A stretch of DNA of 64,000 bases from Synechococcus sp. BIOS-U3-1. GTDB taxonomy: Bacteria > Cyanobacteriota > Cyanobacteriia > PCC-6307 > Cyanobiaceae. The notes beneath the pieces are model-generated. The model worked only from the letters and a program-made list of their open reading frames with translations. It made no database searches and was not told the DNA's origin. The stretch is taken from positions 992,001 to 1,056,000 of the forward strand of contig NZ_CP047936.1 in NCBI RefSeq assembly GCF_014279975.1. The letters run 5' to 3'. The translations under genes and the position numbers were made by a program. This document shows positions 29,870 through 39,619 of the stretch, in pieces. How positions within the stretch are numbered: position 1 is the first letter of the stretch; every line of letters starts with the position of its first letter.

Positions 29870-30712
29870 TTACTCAGTGAGTGATGCAATCCATTCGCTG
29901 ACGCTGTTGACGCAGTCTTCACTGGATTCATAAGGCAGCACGTTCCTGCCAGGGATGGTGTTGATCGAAGCGCTGGGGAGCTTTCGTTTGTAGGTCGCTA
30001 GACGCTCATGGAGGTCATCCCAGTTTCTTGATGAGCCAATCCCAGTGGCGTTGTTGCCAAAGATGATTTGAACAGGAATCTTCAACCCAGTCAGTTGCGC
30101 TTCCCAGCCCTGTCGCCAGAATCCCGCCAAAAACGAATACACCGCCCAGCGGGTGTCCATCGCTTGAGATCCCTGCTTGAGCATTTCAAGCCATTCATGA
30201 TCAACTGCTTCTGGTCGAGCAAATAAGTTTTTTTTGGAGAAAGCGTCCAGAAATCTGCGCCGACGTGCATATCGGTAAAAGAGATTGCCAATGAGTCCAT
30301 CAAACAAGAAGCGCCAGAGCCAACGTGCTCTGCTTTGAGAGAATTTCTGATTGAGCACTTGCCAGCCCGGTGGGCTGATCGCCACCAAAGCGCTGACTAA
30401 CTCTGGCGCTTTCGACGCAATAGCCAGCGCTATGGGAAGGGAAGCTCCCTGCGAGAGCAACACGGTAGGTCCGTTGTCTTGCTCCCGAAGCAGCTGGATG
30501 AGTGGCTCAGCCCAGTCTTCAGGCGTGAGTGGCCGTGCCGGGCATGGTGCTGTTCCACAGCCGAGTAGATCGGGCTTGAGTAGCTCTGGAGTGTTGCTTC
30601 TTGCTTGCCATGAAGCAACGAATCGATCCCAAAACCTCGATGACAAGCCAACGCCAATTGGATGAATCAGGAGCAGCTGCTGTTCAGCTGATGTGTGGCT
30701 GGCCAACTTCAC
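29870..30712 (-). CDS. Alpha/beta-hydrolase fold protein
   Basis: This 280-aa protein shows the early oxyanion strand LLLIHPIGVGLSSRFW and the nucleophile elbow VLLSQGASLPIALA, where Ser is the likely nucleophile. A late His near GRNVLPYE region is not certain as a catalytic residue. Enzymes of this type hydrolyse esters or related bonds; the substrate is unknown. Confidence 0.75.
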   Translation of the reverse strand: MKLASHTSAEQQLLLIHPIGVGLSSRFWDRFVASWQARSNTPELLKPDLLGCGTAPCPARPLTPEDWAEPLIQLLREQDNGPTVLLSQGASLPIALAIASKAPELVSALVAISPPGWQVLNQKFSQSRARWLWRFLFDGLIGNLFYRYARRRRFLDAFSKKNLFARPEAVDHEWLEMLKQGSQAMDTRWAVYSFLAGFWRQGWEAQLTGLKIPVQIIFGNNATGIGSSRNWDDLHERLATYKRKLPSASINTIPGRNVLPYESSEDCVNSVSEWIASLTE

Positions 30713-31049
30713 AGTCGAATAAGATGACCCTGATTGTGATCAACAGAAGTCTTTAGCGCGAGCAAGGGTGTCATCCAATCACGTTGCTGCTGCTCGGTCT
30801 TTGATTGCGGCAGGCTCATGGCCTCTTCAATCGGATCGATTCCTAGCTCTTAAAAGTGATTGATGATCAACTGAATAAGGTTGGGTCAACGGATCTTACT
30901 TTAATGAGTCCGTTGTATTGATTGATGATCTCAGGCCGTGATGTTGCTGGTGAGTTGCTCAGCTTGCGTCTGTTGATGGGTTTTAATTTCTTACAGCAAG
31001 GAATTAAACCATGGCCATCTTGGATGGATGACGATTGCATGGCATTTGG

Positions 31050-31502
31050 ATGACCGTCGCGACTACTGATTCCAGGGAGGCTCATCTGAAGGTGTGGTCG
31101 CTTATCGAGTCAGGACTTGAATCCAATTCCTCCTGGCGCCAGATGTTTTTCGACTTTGGCCTGCTTGCCACGGTTGGCTTTGATCAGCCGTTTGACGAGC
31201 ATGATGTCAAGGTTGGCGAGCTGGCAGAACAGCTGGATCTGTCTGCGGAGGTTGTTGTCAGCGAGCTTCGTTATTTCATCCGTCAGAACTGCTTGTGGAC
31301 TACTGACGAGCTTGTTGTGGGTATGGACACCGCTTTGAAGGTTCTGGTTCAACATGGAAGTCCTGAGGAAGTCGTGGACTGTTTGCTCGACTTTTCTCCC
31401 TACGCCAAACGCCCTGGTGTCTTACAAGCATTGCGTTTAGCGGTAGCAAAGCGGGATGACGCTGAGGTTTTTCAACTAATCCTTTCAGAATTCGATCGAT
31501 AA
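31050..31502 (+). CDS. Hypothetical protein, winged-helix-like segment
   Basis: This 150-aa protein from the ATG at 31050 has a mid-region (VGELAEQLDLSAEVVVSELR) that looks like a helix-turn-helix, then a helical C-terminal part. It could be a small DNA-binding regulator but has no family I recognise. It starts in a 5' region without other genes. Confidence 0.5.
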   Translation: MTVATTDSREAHLKVWSLIESGLESNSSWRQMFFDFGLLATVGFDQPFDEHDVKVGELAEQLDLSAEVVVSELRYFIRQNCLWTTDELVVGMDTALKVLVQHGSPEEVVDCLLDFSPYAKRPGVLQALRLAVAKRDDAEVFQLILSEFDR

Positions 31503-31853
31503 AAGTTTTGTTGGCATTGAAGTGTGACCGCGATATTCGTCGACAGGGGAGTTGGCTGCGTCTCTGTGGCAATTGAGCTGATTTGTACGTAGCCCTCTGG
31601 TCTGTGGTGTTTGGCTATGGAACCTGATGAAGTAACAAATGAACTGGCATCAGCTTTTTGGCTTCAGTTAAAGCAAGAGAAGGAGCTCCTGCCCTGTTAG
31701 AGGTGACTTGGACTTGAGCTCAGGCGATTTGGCCAGTACCAGGCTGGATCGTCCTGCATTGCCTTCGGTCTAAGCGCCTCGAGCAGGTCAATCGCTCTTG
31801 GCATGAATCCTCGCCACATTGCAGCTTTGATAGTGACTGGTGTAGGTGTTCCT

Positions 31854-32042
31854 ATGGCGAAAGACCAGATCCAAATCAATATTCCTGCTTCTGACTTCTC
31901 AAGACTGAGAGCAGCTCTTTGCAGGGTGGGTTGTGGTCACACTCCCGATGCTCAAGAGGCCGCCTTGCTTCATGAGCTAACGAAAATCCTGGACAGCGGC
32001 CAGGATCAACTTCTTGGAGGCTCACTTCCATTCAACCGTTGA
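31854..32042 (+). CDS. Small hypothetical protein
   Basis: This 62-aa protein (MAKDQIQINIPASDF...) has a helical middle and an ending of LGGSLPFNR. The ATG at 31854 is preferred; an ATG at 31803 in the same frame would give 79 aa. It lies immediately upstream of the DUF1651-like gene. Unknown function. Confidence 0.5.
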   Translation: MAKDQIQINIPASDFSRLRAALCRVGCGHTPDAQEAALLHELTKILDSGQDQLLGGSLPFNR

Positions 32043-32176
32043 GATGTCTGGCCGGCTTGTTGAATCCCTTCCGCTCTCATCTCGGTTCGGCAACGCTCCT
32101 TGTACTTATTTGTACTTGGCTGGGCATCAAGGGGTACGTGCCTCTATCGATAAGGGCAAGATCTCAACAAGAGACA

Positions 32177-32407
32177 ATGTCTGACGCTTGGCTGGAAGAC
32201 CCCAAGACCCATTGGGCGATGAGGTTCCACCAGCAATCAAAAACTTTTGATGGTGATGTCAAGGTTGTTGTTGAAAACGGCAGACCGATGCCCCACAGCC
32301 AGCCAGCTTTGATCAAGTCACGCATCCACATGGCCTATGAGGATGCTGTTTCTCTCTACAGAGATCTGCAGCAGATTGGCTGGATGCATTGTCCTGCTTT
32401 TTGGTGA
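32177..32407 (+). CDS. DUF1651-like small protein
   Basis: From the ATG at 32177 this is a 76-aa protein starting MSDAWLEDPKTHW and ending with a helix and GWMHCPAFW. The Trp near the N-terminus, the SR motif and the final GW..C pattern are those of DUF1651. It is the second DUF1651-like gene in the window. Confidence 0.65.
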   Translation: MSDAWLEDPKTHWAMRFHQQSKTFDGDVKVVVENGRPMPHSQPALIKSRIHMAYEDAVSLYRDLQQIGWMHCPAFW

Positions 32408-32435
32408 GTCTCCATGGCGGCCAGCTAGTCCATCC

Positions 32436-32705
32436 ATGACGACCGATCCCATCTCCGCGGTTTTAGAAGGCGTTTTGCTTGGAGCCGATGATCTTCAAGG
32501 AAAAGACCCCTGGAAGGCCAGCAAAGAGCAAATCATCAGCGCCTGTACACGTCTCGTTGAGGATTACGGCATCAGACTCCAAGGGAGAGCACGAGCTTGT
32601 GGCGACTCTCGCTTTCATCTTGGAGGCGACGACGAATTTCGCTACTCGCACTTCCAAGACGACGCGGGCAATCCTGCTGTATTGATCGAGTTAGCAGAAG
32701 TTTGA
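32436..32705 (+). CDS. Small hypothetical protein
   Basis: This 89-aa protein from the ATG at 32436 has a helical N-terminal half and a mixed C-terminal half. It begins 28 bp after the DUF1651-like gene, so the two are probably in one transcript. Family not recognised. Confidence 0.5.
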   Translation: MTTDPISAVLEGVLLGADDLQGKDPWKASKEQIISACTRLVEDYGIRLQGRARACGDSRFHLGGDDEFRYSHFQDDAGNPAVLIELAEV

Positions 32706-32815
32706 CGCTCTCCCCTCCATTGCATCAGGTCCTTCGCTAGTTGAGTCCTTTGCGCCAGCAAAGTCAGCCGTAATCGAACATCCTCTGGATTCGTCATACC
32801 AGGTTGGTCGTCAGT

Positions 32816-33583
32816 TCAGATGCTTCGGATTAGTAGTGAGACACCCATGACAAAGGCGAGCCATTCGTAAGCTCCCTTGACCAGTCGGCTTCCCTTTTTG
32901 AGTGATAAGTGAGCACCGAGATACCCCCCGATGAGAGATCCCACGATCAGGGCTGGTACCCAGCCCCAGCAGATTTCATCGCTGAATCCGAGCACCAGTG
33001 CGCCGGTGCCGTTCCAGGCCAGACCCACCAAGATCAATGTGTGAGCAACTGCCTTTGGATAACTCAGGCCGAACCAGCGCACCAGCCACAGCGTGACGAA
33101 CAGGCCTGAGCCTGAAGAGAGTGAACCGTTCAGCACGCCGATCGCGAAGAGCACAGCAATGCCGATGCACCGTTGCTGTGTGTTGTGGGTCATCAAGCGG
33201 TCTGTTTGTCCCAGTTCGGGGCGCCGGGAGGAGTACACCCCGAGAGACAGTGTGAGCAGCCCAAGAGCTGCGGTGGCAACGCGATCAGGCAAAGCCATCA
33301 CGCTGCTCGCCCCTAACCACACTCCCGGTAAACCTGCGAAGAGAATGACCCGGCTTAATCGGTGATCAAGGCTGCTGGCTCGCCAGTGTCGACCGGCGGC
33401 GCCAACTCCGAGGGCCACGCTGGCAAGTTTGTGGGTGGCCAGGGCTGAAGCAAAGGGAAGCCCCAGCAGAATCAAAGCAGGCAGCTGCACCAAGCCTGCA
33501 CCGCCACCGGCAAATGCTGAAAGGGCATTGGCCATAACAGCAATTGCACTGAGTGCTAACTGCAGCAGTAGCTCACTCATCAT
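32816..33583 (-). CDS. TauE/SafE-family membrane permease
   Basis: This 255-aa protein is hydrophobic with about eight membrane segments. The N-terminal repeat with FAGGGAGLVQLPALILLGLPFASALATHKLAS and the second-half repeat LNGSLSSGSGLFVTLWLV are typical of TauE/SafE transporters, proposed exporters of sulfite or organosulfonates. The substrate is inferred from the family only. No sulfur-metabolism gene is adjacent. Confidence 0.85.
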   Translation of the reverse strand: MMSELLLQLALSAIAVMANALSAFAGGGAGLVQLPALILLGLPFASALATHKLASVALGVGAAGRHWRASSLDHRLSRVILFAGLPGVWLGASSVMALPDRVATAALGLLTLSLGVYSSRRPELGQTDRLMTHNTQQRCIGIAVLFAIGVLNGSLSSGSGLFVTLWLVRWFGLSYPKAVAHTLILVGLAWNGTGALVLGFSDEICWGWVPALIVGSLIGGYLGAHLSLKKGSRLVKGAYEWLAFVMGVSLLIRSI

Positions 33584-34507
33584 GGAAAGAGATTCACCGA
33601 GTGATGGGTTAATACTGTTTTCTCCTCCAGGCCTACTTCATCAGGAGTTAGAACAAATGCCCTGGCGTCGTAGTGGATGTGCTGTTGAACCATCGAGATT
33701 TGTGCGCAATCGCTGCCTCAGACAGCGATTGCGCACAACACATCTTCATTGTGATGCTTCTGCGTTGTGCTCGTCGCCATCATCTTGGAGAAAGCTATTT
33801 TTTTTGACTTGATCTACCACTTGTGCAGGAGATCAGATGCTGCACAAGTTCACTGACCTACGGTGGTGCTCTAACTTGTTATTCTTTACCCGGTCTTCAT
33901 GCTCATCAATTCATATTAATCGGCTGTAGAAACAAGACCAGCAGGAATCTGACAATTTGCTATTGAAGAGGTCAAGATTGTAATTATAATGCTTTGCTAT
34001 TGATTCGCAGAAAAAATTTTAGTGATTGATCTTATTCTATTCTTATGCTTATCTCCTGATTGGGATCTATTGGCGCTGCGCTCCGGTCTCTAGCGGCGAT
34101 CGCTTTGAACAACAGATGCTCTGACTGTTGAGCATCGACATCATCCTATTGCCCGCTCTTTGTAGGGGAAGTTGGATTTGTTAGTGGACAGCTTGTGATT
34201 CATTTGGCTAGTTGGTCAACCAATTCTTGAGGTGGCTAAACGGTTCTTGCCTTGACTCATGCCCTTCAGTGGTCTTTGGATTTCTCTGGGACGGGTTTGA
34301 GTTGCTCTTGGAATGTTGGGTGTTTGGTAAGGCCAGAAGACTTCGCCATGGGCAGCAGCGAAGTCACCCGTACTCCGGGCACTATCCGGCTTGATCAGCC
34401 AGGTCGCTCAAGTCTCGATTCGCCCCATGCCGAAGCCGGTCAGCAGCTCTGCAGTTTCACCCATGGATGCATCGCCGACCTGGGTTGTGTGCTTTTGACG
34501 AATGTGT
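33584..34507. other. Long intergenic region with one strong hairpin
   Basis: About 920 bp without a supported gene. The strongest structure is the perfect 15-bp inverted repeat at 33701-33737. The stretch around 33880-34060 is markedly A+T-rich. Confidence 0.4.
33701..33737. repeat. Perfect 15-bp inverted repeat
   Basis: The arm TGTGCGCAATCGCTG is followed after a 7-base loop (CCTCAGA) by its exact reverse complement. There is no T-run on either side, so it is not a classical terminator. It contains GCGATTGC, close to but not equal to the cyanobacterial HIP1 octamer GCGATCGC. Confidence 0.85.
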
Positions 34508-34744
34508 TCAGTTGCGATTCCCGTTTTCGTCGAAGCTCACTCCTGCGGAAGCGAGAGCAAGAAAGCCAATGGCAAGTCCAATTTTCAGCTTCCCTTGGGC
34601 TCTGAGTGCCACAGCGGCAGTGTTGTTTTCGCTTCCCCAGGAGTCCATTTCCGCGCTTTTAGCGCTCCATTCATTAATTCCCGCAATGCCAAGAAACACT
34701 GCAGCAACAACAGACAGCCAACGAGTAGCGGCGCCGATCTTCAT
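34508..34744 (-). CDS. Possible small membrane protein
   Basis: This 78-aa frame has two hydrophobic segments (about residues 8-24 and 52-70) separated by a polar loop. It looks like a small membrane protein, but an overlapping plus-strand frame is also open, so the call is uncertain. Confidence 0.4.
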   Translation of the reverse strand: MKIGAATRWLSVVAAVFLGIAGINEWSAKSAEMDSWGSENNTAAVALRAQGKLKIGLAIGFLALASAGVSFDENGNRN

Positions 34745-34947
34745 TTCGATTCAGTTGCTGCTCCATAGCTAGCCATGACCGAGCCGTAAATGGCAGATGA
34801 GCTGCCCACGCCTTCCTGTTCACCTTTAAAACAGGCGCTCTAGCTCTGCACAAGATCTGGTGATCTTCGAGGTTGAAACCTTGCATCACTGCAGGCGAGG
34901 GCTAGACACCCGAATCAACTAGATTCTCCTCCCTTGCAGCTAACGCA

Positions 34948-35049
34948 ATGATTCCTGAGCCATACGACCTTTTTGATATCGACAAGGGCGCCGACAAATT
35001 GTTCCTTATTGGCACTTCGTGGATCGTTCTTTTCTTGTTTCTCTTATGA
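34948..35049 (+). CDS. 33-aa single-pass membrane protein
   Basis: A plus-strand frame from ATG at 34948 to TGA at 35047 encodes an acidic 17-residue head (MIPEPYDLFDIDKGADK) and one hydrophobic helix. A perfect terminator follows 45 bp later, which supports a real short transcription unit. Function unknown; the size is in the range of photosystem-associated small subunits, but I see no signature. Confidence 0.5.
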   Translation: MIPEPYDLFDIDKGADKLFLIGTSWIVLFLFLL

Positions 35050-35094
35050 GAATAATTTTAATTCCTGTTGAGCTAAAGCTATCTAGAGCCAAAT

Positions 35095-35122
35095 AGGCCC
35101 CACTTTCAGAATCGGGGCCTTT
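35095..35122 (+). terminator. Terminator after the 33-aa gene
   Basis: AGGCCCC and GGGGCCT form a 7-bp stem around a loop of 12-14 bases, followed by TTT, shortly after the stop of the small membrane protein. Confidence 0.7.
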
Positions 35123-36085
35123 GATTGCTTGCGGTCACCTCAGACGCTCCAAGGTCATCGAGGTAGTGAAACGATCCAAAAGCCAGGCTGAAAGTGATGC
35201 CTGCCGAGGTGGTGAAGGGGTGTATGACGAGCTGGGGCCTTCAGTCGACGTCATAAAAAAGCCACCGTTGTAGCGGCGGCCTGTTGACAAAGGCTGGACA
35301 ATCCCCATCACCCGGCCAGTGCGTCAAGAGTAGTCAGGCTTTCAGTTAAAAATGTATTTAGGTGTACAAAGTCATATTTGGCATGCAGTGGACACCATAT
35401 GCAGTGTTGACGTTCCGGGTTAGCGGTAGCAAGATGGACTTCCCCATCACCTGGACCCGACCAAGGCGCTATGCCTGGTGTGGGTCTTTTTTATTGGCCT
35501 GAGAGCCCAGAGCTAGGCAGGCGATTTTCTTATCGATGGAGTTTGGACCTTGGCGCAAGGCGTTTTGCTGAGGTCACTTCAGATCGACTCGGCTTCAATT
35601 CAGCTACTAGCCGTTGTCACGGCCGAACCGCTTCTGAGGTCTCAACCTTTGTGTGTTCAATGCAAAGTGCAATCTTTTCCTCCGCGGTCTGGGTCTCGTG
35701 CATGCCAGTTCCTGAATGAGCCACGATTGCTTGCAGCAGCTTCAACAGCTACAGCTCCTTTTGTTTGTCTTGGGCTATGGCGACTCGAACACACTGAGAT
35801 CGACTGAAGTGAGTTCAGACCGTCTGACGATGGAGCCTCTGCTCCGAAGCCAAGCAACCATGGTCACATGGTTGCTTTATTGGGGTAAGCGTGCATCACA
35901 CGATAGAAAAATTGCTGCCCTTGAGTATTGGCTTTACGGGTTTCAGGGCGAGATGATTACCTTGCAGCTTGTGGGAGTATTGGGGCGCTTATAGGTGTAT
36001 AAGAAGACTGAAATCATAGATATAGCCTCATTGCTTGGCTTGAAAGCAGAGAAAATTTATTGTCACTATCTTATGCTTCAAATAG
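35123..36085. other. Intergenic with degenerate repeat remnants
   Basis: No supported gene. Two diverged copies of a sequence that can be read as S-D-R-L ... L-L-R-S-Q lie at about 35575-35645 and 35808-35860; a third is at 40645-40705. They look like decayed copies of a small gene or repeat. Confidence 0.4.
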
Positions 36086-37225
36086 TTGTCTTCAGTACGA
36101 AAAGTGTTTCATGGCGTGCCAAGGAAGAGCTTGCTAGGGTTGATCAATTACTGCTTAAAAATCTTGGGCAAACAAATCTCTCCCAACCCTATTCCAAAAG
36201 GTGTCACTAATACGCCTGGTGATGGCGACTTTAACAAGGAAAAGTTCTATAACTATGGCTCAATCTTGATCAATAAGGATTTCAGTAACAATGCATCTGG
36301 TGATTTAAATAATCTCGGCACTTTGACCAATGGGCTAGGCGGAAAATTTGGGAATGACGTTGATGGATCAATCGCTAATTATGGTCACATAGAGAATGAC
36401 AGTTTTTTTGAAAATGCTGGCTTTCTTGCTAATTTTGGAGGGATTCGTAATCAAGCATCATTGCTAAATCCTGGAACATTAATAAGCACAGGATTTATTA
36501 TTAATTCGGTCCATGGCTACTTCAGTAATGATGTAAAAATTGATAATTTTGGAGCCCTTGAAAATGAAATGGGTGGAGTCATTGCTAACGAACTTGATGG
36601 TAAGATTGAAAATCACAAAACTATATTCAATCGCAAAGATGCCCGTTTGGTTAACATGGGAGTCTTGATCAATCAATCCGATGGACATATACAAAACGAT
36701 GGTATGATTGATACCTCGGGGAATGAGCAAGGCGCAAATGGATTTGTCAACAATGGAACCATCACAGGAACCGGTGTAATCAATGGCAGCTGGATTGATC
36801 ATGGCCATATTAAGCCTGGCAATTCCGCAGGAGGAAATAGAATTAACGGGAGCCTTTTGAAAGATGGAGGTTCAATACAGTTTGAATTGGGTGGAGATTC
36901 TGACGCCAATCGAAATCGTCTGGGTAGCGAACATGACTTTGTTGATATTACAGGAGACCTGATTATTCACGGTGGGAAGCTTGATGTTTCCTTGATTGAA
37001 AATTTTAAGGTTCAGCAGAATCAAGAATTCATCATCACAAAGCTGGATGGCAAGCTGACTGGCCATTATGACGGGCTTGAGGAGGGAGCCTCAGTCGGGC
37101 AGTTTGAAAGTATTCATGGATTTAAAATTGATTTGCATATTTCCTATGCTGCTGGTGACGGAAATGACATCAGTCTCTACACACAGCCTTTCACGAATCC
37201 AGAAATGATCTTCGGATACCGCTGA
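36086..37225 (+). CDS. Beta-helix adhesin-like protein
   Basis: This 379-aa protein consists of short repeats of the form N-x-G-x-(L/I)-x-N between about residues 50 and 250, the pattern of right-handed beta-helix passengers in haemagglutinin- or autotransporter-type surface proteins. After that comes PGNSAGGNRINGSL and an autotransporter-like strand pattern (DFVDITGDLIIHGGKLDV). There is no signal peptide and no C-terminal beta-barrel, so either another export route is used or the gene is a fragment. The first 40 residues do not match the repeat part and may be spurious; the true start may be a later codon. Confidence 0.6.
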   Translation: MSSVRKVFHGVPRKSLLGLINYCLKILGKQISPNPIPKGVTNTPGDGDFNKEKFYNYGSILINKDFSNNASGDLNNLGTLTNGLGGKFGNDVDGSIANYGHIENDSFFENAGFLANFGGIRNQASLLNPGTLISTGFIINSVHGYFSNDVKIDNFGALENEMGGVIANELDGKIENHKTIFNRKDARLVNMGVLINQSDGHIQNDGMIDTSGNEQGANGFVNNGTITGTGVINGSWIDHGHIKPGNSAGGNRINGSLLKDGGSIQFELGGDSDANRNRLGSEHDFVDITGDLIIHGGKLDVSLIENFKVQQNQEFIITKLDGKLTGHYDGLEEGASVGQFESIHGFKIDLHISYAAGDGNDISLYTQPFTNPEMIFGYR

Positions 37226-37742
37226 TTACCAACCGATATTGATGCCTGTGATCAACTAGCAACTCTGGCCAAGACTTGTTCAGAGGTGGGCTGATTCACC
37301 AATCCTTGTCTGCCTTTCGCCGGTTAGATAGTCGTGGCGGACGATCACAGTCATCCTTGGCGCCACATTCGAAAAGATCGGTGTCTTTGATTCCGGCGAG
37401 ATGTGGACTCCGTACTCGGCCGACAAAGCGATGAAACCAGTGCGAATGTGCTAACGCTGATCTGGAATTGTTCCTCTTCCCCGCTGGGGGATCTCACTTG
37501 ACCGCAGTGTCCAGCTCCAGTTTCAGCAACAGTTTGAAGCCGTCAGCATTATTCGCCGTAAGCGTCATTGCATCAAATGCCGCACAATCCCCTTGCTTGA
37601 TTTAAATCAAACCTTGGACCCCTGCAGGCTTGTTGTCTATCTATTTGAACGAACCCAACAAGCTCTGAAGAATTAAATACTACTAAGAGATCTTCTTTGG
37701 CAGCATTCCCATCCTAAACTTAGCTTGCCAGGGTCAAAGTCA
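37226..37742. other. Intergenic, no gene recognised
   Basis: About 515 bp between the adhesin-like gene and the next small protein with no supported gene or hairpin. Confidence 0.35.
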
Positions 37743-38216
37743 ATGTCTTTAGGTTCAACTCCTTCGCTCGGGTTTCTATACAGTATGGGAACTAGTGAAG
37801 ATCTTAAATGTGTTAAAGGAATCTCATATTTTAAGTTGACCATCGAGCAAGAAAAGGAGGTTGATACCTGTTATGCCGCGATGGTCAATACCGAAAGCTT
37901 TGTAATTCCATACAAAATACATGTTGACAGGTATGTAATCGCGGAGGTCAATCCTCAGAAGAATGACGCAGGAGATACTTACTGGGAACTAGACAAAGAG
38001 TGGACAAAAGAACTTCAGGCCATTGACCTACTCCCAGCCTCACTCCCTGAATATCAGATTGGGATGGACTCATATTTGCCAGCGATTGGATTAGGCCTTC
38101 TATTTGTTGGTTGGTTTGCTTGGGTCATTATTTCGGCTGTTAGCAATGCACAGAAATCAGATGAAGAAACATCAAACCATGAGCATTCGGACAACAAACC
38201 GTCCGACGATTCATAA
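37743..38216 (+). CDS. Hypothetical protein with C-terminal membrane anchor
   Basis: This 157-aa protein from the ATG at 37743 has a globular domain with three Cys, one membrane segment near residue 118-140 and a short hydrophilic tail rich in Ser, Glu and His. It would be tail-anchored. Family not recognised. Confidence 0.55.
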   Translation: MSLGSTPSLGFLYSMGTSEDLKCVKGISYFKLTIEQEKEVDTCYAAMVNTESFVIPYKIHVDRYVIAEVNPQKNDAGDTYWELDKEWTKELQAIDLLPASLPEYQIGMDSYLPAIGLGLLFVGWFAWVIISAVSNAQKSDEETSNHEHSDNKPSDDS

Positions 38217-38241
38217 GGATGGCTAGGAAAAGCGGGTTGCA

Positions 38242-38259
38242 GGTCGATCAAAATCGACC
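38242..38259. repeat. Short inverted repeat
   Basis: GGTCGAT-CAAA-ATCGACC is a perfect 7-bp stem with a 4-base loop, 25 bp after a stop codon and 87 bp before the next start. It may be a transcript end or an operator; no T-run follows. Confidence 0.6.
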
Positions 38260-38345
38260 ATTCAAAGGCCCCTGCTTTCCCCTCACGGGTGATTTCTGCA
38301 GCCTGTTAGGGAGGCCGGTACCCTCCAGACGTTGCCTATTGGATC

Positions 38346-39134
38346 ATGAGCCTGTCGGTTGGGACCGCACTACGTGACGGTTGGACAACGTTCCGTCGCA
38401 CGCCCTGGACGTTTGTCTTTTTTGTCCTTTTCGCGTTCGTACTGTCCACAGTGGTGGATCTTGTCCCAGGTTTCGCTGGAGTCATCGTCAGCACTCTTGT
38501 GGAACTCTGGGCCACCGTGGGATTAATACGCGGCGCTTGGCTTGGACTCAACGGGCAACGGCCCAGCTTCGGCGATCTGATAAAGATCAATGGCCCAGAC
38601 ATCTGGCGCCTGTTCAGCCGGCAATTCCTGCTGACGCTGTTGTTGGGTGTGATCAGCACAACGGCGGCATTCGTTGCGGTGAAAGCGGCTGATGCCGGTG
38701 AGATCGCTCAGTCGATCTTCTGGCGAGTGCAAGGCATTGAACCCTCCAACTTCGAGGAGATCAATCGCCTGTTCACTGAGATCCAAAGCCTAAGCATCGC
38801 CATTTTAAGTAGTCCCGTTTCGGTTTTGGTCCTGCTGATCGCAGCCGTGATCGCCATTTACATCCAGGTGAACCAGTTGTTCCTGGGGTTCGTCGCAGTG
38901 GTTAGGAGTCTTGGACCGATCGCCACTCTGCGCGAAGGCTTCCGCATCGTGCAACGACAGTGGTGGACCGTGCTTGCACTGCTGGCAATGCAGCTGTTGA
39001 TCATCCTGGTGGGATTGATCGCCTTCGGTTTTGGATTGTTGGCCGCCATCCCTGTGGTGATGTGCAGCACCGCATCGGCCTATCGACAGCTGTTTGGTGA
39101 TGATGATTCCACTCGATTCCTCACTAGTCGCTGA
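38346..39134 (+). CDS. Polytopic membrane protein, unknown function
   Basis: This 262-aa protein has about five to six membrane segments (for example residues 20-45, 95-115, 155-180 and 205-235) and a conserved-looking region TLREGFRIVQRQWWTVL. It resembles the broad group of GDPD-membrane-domain/DUF975-like proteins, but I do not claim membership. Its GC content and codon use match the core genes. Confidence 0.65.
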   Translation: MSLSVGTALRDGWTTFRRTPWTFVFFVLFAFVLSTVVDLVPGFAGVIVSTLVELWATVGLIRGAWLGLNGQRPSFGDLIKINGPDIWRLFSRQFLLTLLLGVISTTAAFVAVKAADAGEIAQSIFWRVQGIEPSNFEEINRLFTEIQSLSIAILSSPVSVLVLLIAAVIAIYIQVNQLFLGFVAVVRSLGPIATLREGFRIVQRQWWTVLALLAMQLLIILVGLIAFGFGLLAAIPVVMCSTASAYRQLFGDDDSTRFLTSR

Positions 39135-39259
39135 GTCTTGGTGCCAACCGCAACTTGGCACTGCGACTACTGGGCTTGACATCCCCCTCTTGTTCAGCAG
39201 CTACCACTGGCTTGTGGGCGAACAGGGAAGCCTTTGTCGCTGAGGCTTCAGGGAATTAA

Positions 39260-39287
39260 AAAGCCTCACTCGTGAGAGCGGGGCTTT
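39260..39287. terminator. Convergent terminator
   Basis: AAAGCCTC and the complementary GGGGCTTT flank an ACTCGTGAGA loop region. It lies between the plus-strand membrane protein gene and the minus-strand double-glycine peptide gene, with A-runs on the left, so it can end the minus-strand transcript. Confidence 0.65.
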
Positions 39288-39311
39288 GCGTTGAAACGGC
39301 TACATATTCAT

Positions 39312-39593
39312 TCAAAAAGGCAAGTTGCGATCAGTACAACCTTTGCCGTCTGGGCCTGGTGCAACTCTGGTAGGGCCTCCTTCTTTGCCATCCGGCTCCC
39401 CAAGCGTTGAGCCAGTTTTGAAAACCTCCCATACAGAAGGCTTTAAGTAGATGTCATCACCTTTGTCTGGGGCGTTAGCAACACCTGGAAGTAGGGCGGC
39501 CAAGAGCAAAAGGACGCCACCACCGTTTGCCGCCTTGAGATCTTGAATCGACAGTTCCTGGTCGGTGTTTTCAGAGACAAAAGAAGTAGTCAT
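39312..39593 (-). CDS. Double-glycine-leader peptide precursor, 93 aa
   Basis: The N-terminus carries a bacteriocin-type leader, DQELSIQDLKAANGGG, with the glycines at residues 24-26, like the leaders at 43-44 kb. The core begins with a hydrophobic stretch (VLLLLAALLPGVANA) and ends with a hydrophilic part with one Cys. The leader type is exported and trimmed by C39-peptidase ABC transporters in known systems. Upstream is a 15-base sequence (GGAGGTCATCCCTCC, 39620-39634) that is identical at 62163-62177 in front of a lipoprotein gene. Confidence 0.7.
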   Translation of the reverse strand: MTTSFVSENTDQELSIQDLKAANGGGVLLLLAALLPGVANAPDKGDDIYLKPSVWEVFKTGSTLGEPDGKEGGPTRVAPGPDGKGCTDRNLPF

Positions 39594-39619
39594 GGTTCTT
39601 GGTTGGTGTGAGTTGTTAT

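Noticed and set aside
35471-35994. Plus-strand frames of 82-92 codons
   Set aside because: They run through the degenerate repeats and have no coding signature of their own.
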